Below, piece by piece: positions 5,062 through 7,657 of a stretch of 7,657 bases of DNA. A program made the translations under genes and the position numbers. How positions within the stretch are numbered: the first letter of the stretch is position 1; the number at the start of each line of letters is the position of its first letter. Origin of the DNA: Anaerolineae bacterium (GTDB taxonomy: Bacteria; Chloroflexota; Anaerolineae; B4-G1; DUEL01); contig JAFGOJ010000407.1 of NCBI GenBank assembly GCA_016926575.1, positions 1 through 7,657 on the forward strand, read 5' to 3'. The notes below the pieces were generated by a model. That model was not told where the DNA came from. It ran no database searches and was given only the letters and a program-made list of their open reading frames with translations.

Positions 5062-7657
5062 CCAAACGCCGTTTCTCCAAACCGCTTCCCGAAGCGTCGT
5101 CTTCCCCTGGAGAAGAAGCTCTCACCAGCGAGGAGGAGCTGTTCCTGCTCCATCTGCGGTATAAAGTGGGGCGCTTCACCCACGTCAGCGGCCACCAACC
5201 GATCGCGCTGGACGATCCGCACGCTGCGTGGATCGTCTATACCGGCTGGCTGAACGTCTTTGCCCTGCCGCTCGAAGGCGAAACGGTGGCCGGCATCCGC
5301 CATCACGTGTTGCACGCCGAAGCCGGTCAGATCGTGTTGGGTCTGGGCAGCGATGCGCCTGCTGCCGACCGCCGGATCGCGTTGATTGCGGTCGGCGGAC
5401 CGGATACCAGTGTGATCAAGATACAACAGAGCGAGCTGAAGGGGCTGGTAAACAGAGCGGATTTCGGCCCCTACGCCATTGCCATGCTCGACCGGTGGGT
5501 GCAGGCCCTGGCCGGCGTCTTGGTTTCGGACCTGCCTCCGAAAGAAAGTGTGCCCATCCACCTCGGCGCGCAGACGCTGGGAGCGGGCCACCCGGTACGC
5601 GCCGGGCGGGGCGTCGTGTGGGTCGAGCCGGACGCCGCCGCCGTGCGCCTGCTGGGGCAGCCGGACTTGACCTTGCCTCGGCAAAGCGTCTACCCGCTGG
5701 CCGGGCCGCTGTGGATGCAGGCAACCGACGCCGTCGTCGTGCAGGTGATGGACACGGCAGCGTCCCTCGCGCGCGACCCCGAATGGGCCAGCCTGGGGCG
5801 TTTCCACGATCTGGTGCGGGCAGCGGTGGCACAGCGAATGGCAGAGGCCGAGCGGTCCGCCGTGCAACAGCTGCGAGAGCGGAGCCAGCTCAATCGCACG
5901 CGGATGGACCAGGCCCTCGCGCACCTCTCCGAAGTGATGCAGCCGACGGGCACTGCGCCGTTGCCCGGCAGCGTCGAAGGCGAGAGCGACGCGCTGTTGA
6001 ACGCCTGCAGCCTGGTGGGACAGGCGTTGGAACTGACCATTCGGGCACCGGCGCGTCACGCGGGAAGCTCGCAGAGCGCCGACCCGCTGGGCGACATCGC
6101 CCGCGCCTCGCGGTTCCGCGTGCGCCAGATCACCCTACAAGGCGCGTGGTGGCATACGGATAACGGCCCGCTGCTGGGCTACCGGCTGGATGGCACCCCC
6201 GTGGCCCTGCTGCCGCGCCCGGCCGGGCTGTTTGCTTCGGCGCTCACATACGACGTGGTCGAACCGCACACCCGCACAAAGGTTCCGGTAACGCCAGAAG
6301 TGGCCGCCGGACTCTCTCCGGCAGCCCACGTTTTTTATCGCCCGCTGCCTGAAAAAGCGCTCACGGCGCTGGACCTGTTCAAGATGGGCTTCCGGGGCGC
6401 GTGGGCCGAACTGGCGATCGTTGTCCTGACCGGGGGACTGATCGGCCTCTTGGGGTTGGTCGTCCCGTTGATGATCGGCGTGTTGTTCAACACCGTCATT
6501 CCCAGCGCCGCCCGCGGCCAGTTGTGGCAGATGGGGGCGATCCTGCTAGCGTGCGTGGTAAGTATGGCACTGTTCTTGCTGGCCCAAAACGTGACCGTGC
6601 TCAGGCTGCAGGGCAAATGGGATGGCGCGGTCTTACCGGCGGTCTGGGATCGGCTGTTGCGCCTGCCGCCTTCTTTCTTCCGCCGCAACTCGTCGGGCGA
6701 CCTGGCGGAACGGGCGATGGGGCTCGACGTCATCCGGCGCACGCTGTCCAACGTCGCCATCTCTTCCATTCTGGCCGGCCCCACAGGATTGTTCAGTCTG
6801 GGGCTGCTTTTCTATTACAACGTGGGGCTGGCCTGGGTCGCCGTGGGGCTGGCGCTCCTGTTGGGAGCGATCACGTTCGTGACCTGGCAACTGAGCGTGC
6901 GCTACCAGAGGGCCTTGGCCGGGACGCAGGGGCACATCGTAGGGATGCTGCTGGAGTTTACGACCGGAATCGCCAAATTGCGCGTGGCCGGGGCCGAGAC
7001 GCGCGCGTTCGCGCGCTGGGCCTACGCCTTCAGCGGCCAACGCACCCTGGCCTTTCAAGCGCGTCACACAACGAATGGACTGGCCGTCTTCAATGCCATC
7101 TACCCGGCGGCGACCACCCTGGCCATTTTTGCGATGGTGGCCTGGAGCACCGCGCGCGGGTCGGCCCTATCCACCGGCGATTTCCTGGCGTTCAACGCGG
7201 CATTCGGGCAGTTCATGTGGACCAGTCTGGCCATCAGCACGGCCTTGCTGGCCACGTTCCCCGTCGTCCCGCTGTACGAGCGGGCGCGCCCTATCTTGCA
7301 GGCCCTGCCGGAAGTGTCTCCCCTGCAATCCGACCCCGGCGAGTTACGCGGTGAGATCGAAATCAGCCACGTGTCGTTTCGTTACCGCGAGGAAGAACCG
7401 CCGGTGTTGAAGGACCTCTCGCTGCACGTGCAGCCGGGGGAGTTCGTGGCGTTGGTCGGGCCGTCTGGGTGCGGCAAGTCAACGCTGCTGCGGCTGTTGC
7501 TCGGCTTTGAGCGGCCCCTGGCCGGGGCCATCTACTACGACGGCCAGGACTTGTGGGGAGTAGACGTCGAACGCGTGCGGCGGCAAATCGGCGTGGTACT
7601 GCAACACGACCAGCTCATCGCCGGCGACCTGCTGTCGAACATCGTCGGTTCACTGCC
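5058..7657 (+). CDS. Second NHLM-type ABC transporter with long N-terminal extension (NHLM ABC2; 3' end missing)
   Basis: The frame is open from ATG 5058 to the right edge (866 complete codons). The start overlaps the previous stop (ATGA), with GGAG at 5043-5046 upstream. Residues 34-96 look like a cyclic-nucleotide-binding/cupin-like beta domain (LDDPHAAWIVYTGWLNVFAL). A second similar module lies around 165-235 (VPIHLGAQTLGAGHPVRAG). Residues 240-305 are helical and perhaps coiled. Residues 345-435 resemble a degraded C39-like fold ending in HVFYRPLPE, without a catalytic Cys. The membrane domain spans about 440-765, including LRLPPSFFRRNSSGDLAERA, typical of the TIGR03797 family (from memory). 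The ATPase domain starts near 770 with Walker A GPSGCGKS (801-808). The window ends in the Q-loop region (VVLQHDQLIAGD), before the signature and Walker B. It probably works as a heterodimer with the upstream transporter; that pairing is inference. Confidence 0.9.
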   Translation, partial: MTKRRFSKPLPEASSSPGEEALTSEEELFLLHLRYKVGRFTHVSGHQPIALDDPHAAWIVYTGWLNVFALPLEGETVAGIRHHVLHAEAGQIVLGLGSDAPAADRRIALIAVGGPDTSVIKIQQSELKGLVNRADFGPYAIAMLDRWVQALAGVLVSDLPPKESVPIHLGAQTLGAGHPVRAGRGVVWVEPDAAAVRLLGQPDLTLPRQSVYPLAGPLWMQATDAVVVQVMDTAASLARDPEWASLGRFHDLVRAAVAQRMAEAERSAVQQLRERSQLNRTRMDQALAHLSEVMQPTGTAPLPGSVEGESDALLNACSLVGQALELTIRAPARHAGSSQSADPLGDIARASRFRVRQITLQGAWWHTDNGPLLGYRLDGTPVALLPRPAGLFASALTYDVVEPHTRTKVPVTPEVAAGLSPAAHVFYRPLPEKALTALDLFKMGFRGAWAELAIVVLTGGLIGLLGLVVPLMIGVLFNTVIPSAARGQLWQMGAILLACVVSMALFLLAQNVTVLRLQGKWDGAVLPAVWDRLLRLPPSFFRRNSSGDLAERAMGLDVIRRTLSNVAISSILAGPTGLFSLGLLFYYNVGLAWVAVGLALLLGAITFVTWQLSVRYQRALAGTQGHIVGMLLEFTTGIAKLRVAGAETRAFARWAYAFSGQRTLAFQARHTTNGLAVFNAIYPAATTLAIFAMVAWSTARGSALSTGDFLAFNAAFGQFMWTSLAISTALLATFPVVPLYERARPILQALPEVSPLQSDPGELRGEIEISHVSFRYREEEPPVLKDLSLHVQPGEFVALVGPSGCGKSTLLRLLLGFERPLAGAIYYDGQDLWGVDVERVRRQIGVVLQHDQLIAGDLLSNIVGSL

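Noticed and set aside
4695..6059. Antisense open frame of 454 codons across the junction of the two transporters
   Set aside because: It spans two well-supported genes on the other strand and shows no family motif; composition is typical of a shadow frame.
6401..7354. Same-strand open frame of 317 codons inside the second transporter
   Set aside because: It is a shifted reading of the membrane-domain region; the transporter frame is continuous through it and carries the conserved family sequence.

Overview
This GC-rich window is read almost entirely on the + strand. It carries most of a small peptide-export operon of the NHLM/Nif11 type (natural-product precursors with nitrile-hydratase-like or Nif11-like leaders). 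The best guess for the host is a member of the Chloroflexota (Anaerolineae-like). That rests on the first protein ending in IYLPVVLR, a C-terminal signature I associate with secreted proteins of that phylum, and on the general look of the genes. No rRNA or other taxonomic marker is present, so the placement is inference.

Layout: (1) Positions 1-1556 hold the 3' part of a large secreted or surface protein with Ig-like/DUF11-like modules and a pre-peptidase C-terminal (PPC)-like domain. (2) Positions 1494-1641 form a control region: a TATAAT promoter candidate inside the last codons of the previous gene, a perfect 15-bp hairpin at 1562-1594, and a strong ribosome binding site. (3) Positions 1642-1872 encode a 76-residue precursor peptide with a Nif11-like leader, a canonical double-glycine site and a predicted core of only 11 residues. 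(4) Positions 1888-2709 encode a short HlyD-type adaptor that starts with TTG, in the same frame as the precursor and separated from it by one TAG. (5) Positions 2732-2821 hold a MITE/REP-like palindromic repeat. (6) Positions 2839-5061 encode a peptidase-containing ABC transporter (C39 peptidase, membrane domain, ATPase). (7) From 5058 to the right edge runs a second, much longer ABC transporter with a roughly 440-residue N-terminal extension. It overlaps the previous gene by ATGA and is cut by the window end inside its ATPase domain.

Together these genes read as a dedicated export machine. The C39 domain should cut the precursor after Gly-Gly, the two ABC proteins should supply the membrane channel and ATPase activity, and the HlyD-like protein should be the extracytoplasmic accessory. 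No modifying enzyme (YcaO, LanM, radical SAM or similar) is visible, but the operon continues past the right edge. The unusual points are the short cysteine-free core, the HlyD protein without its helical hairpin, and the two palindromic elements in the operon's non-coding gaps.
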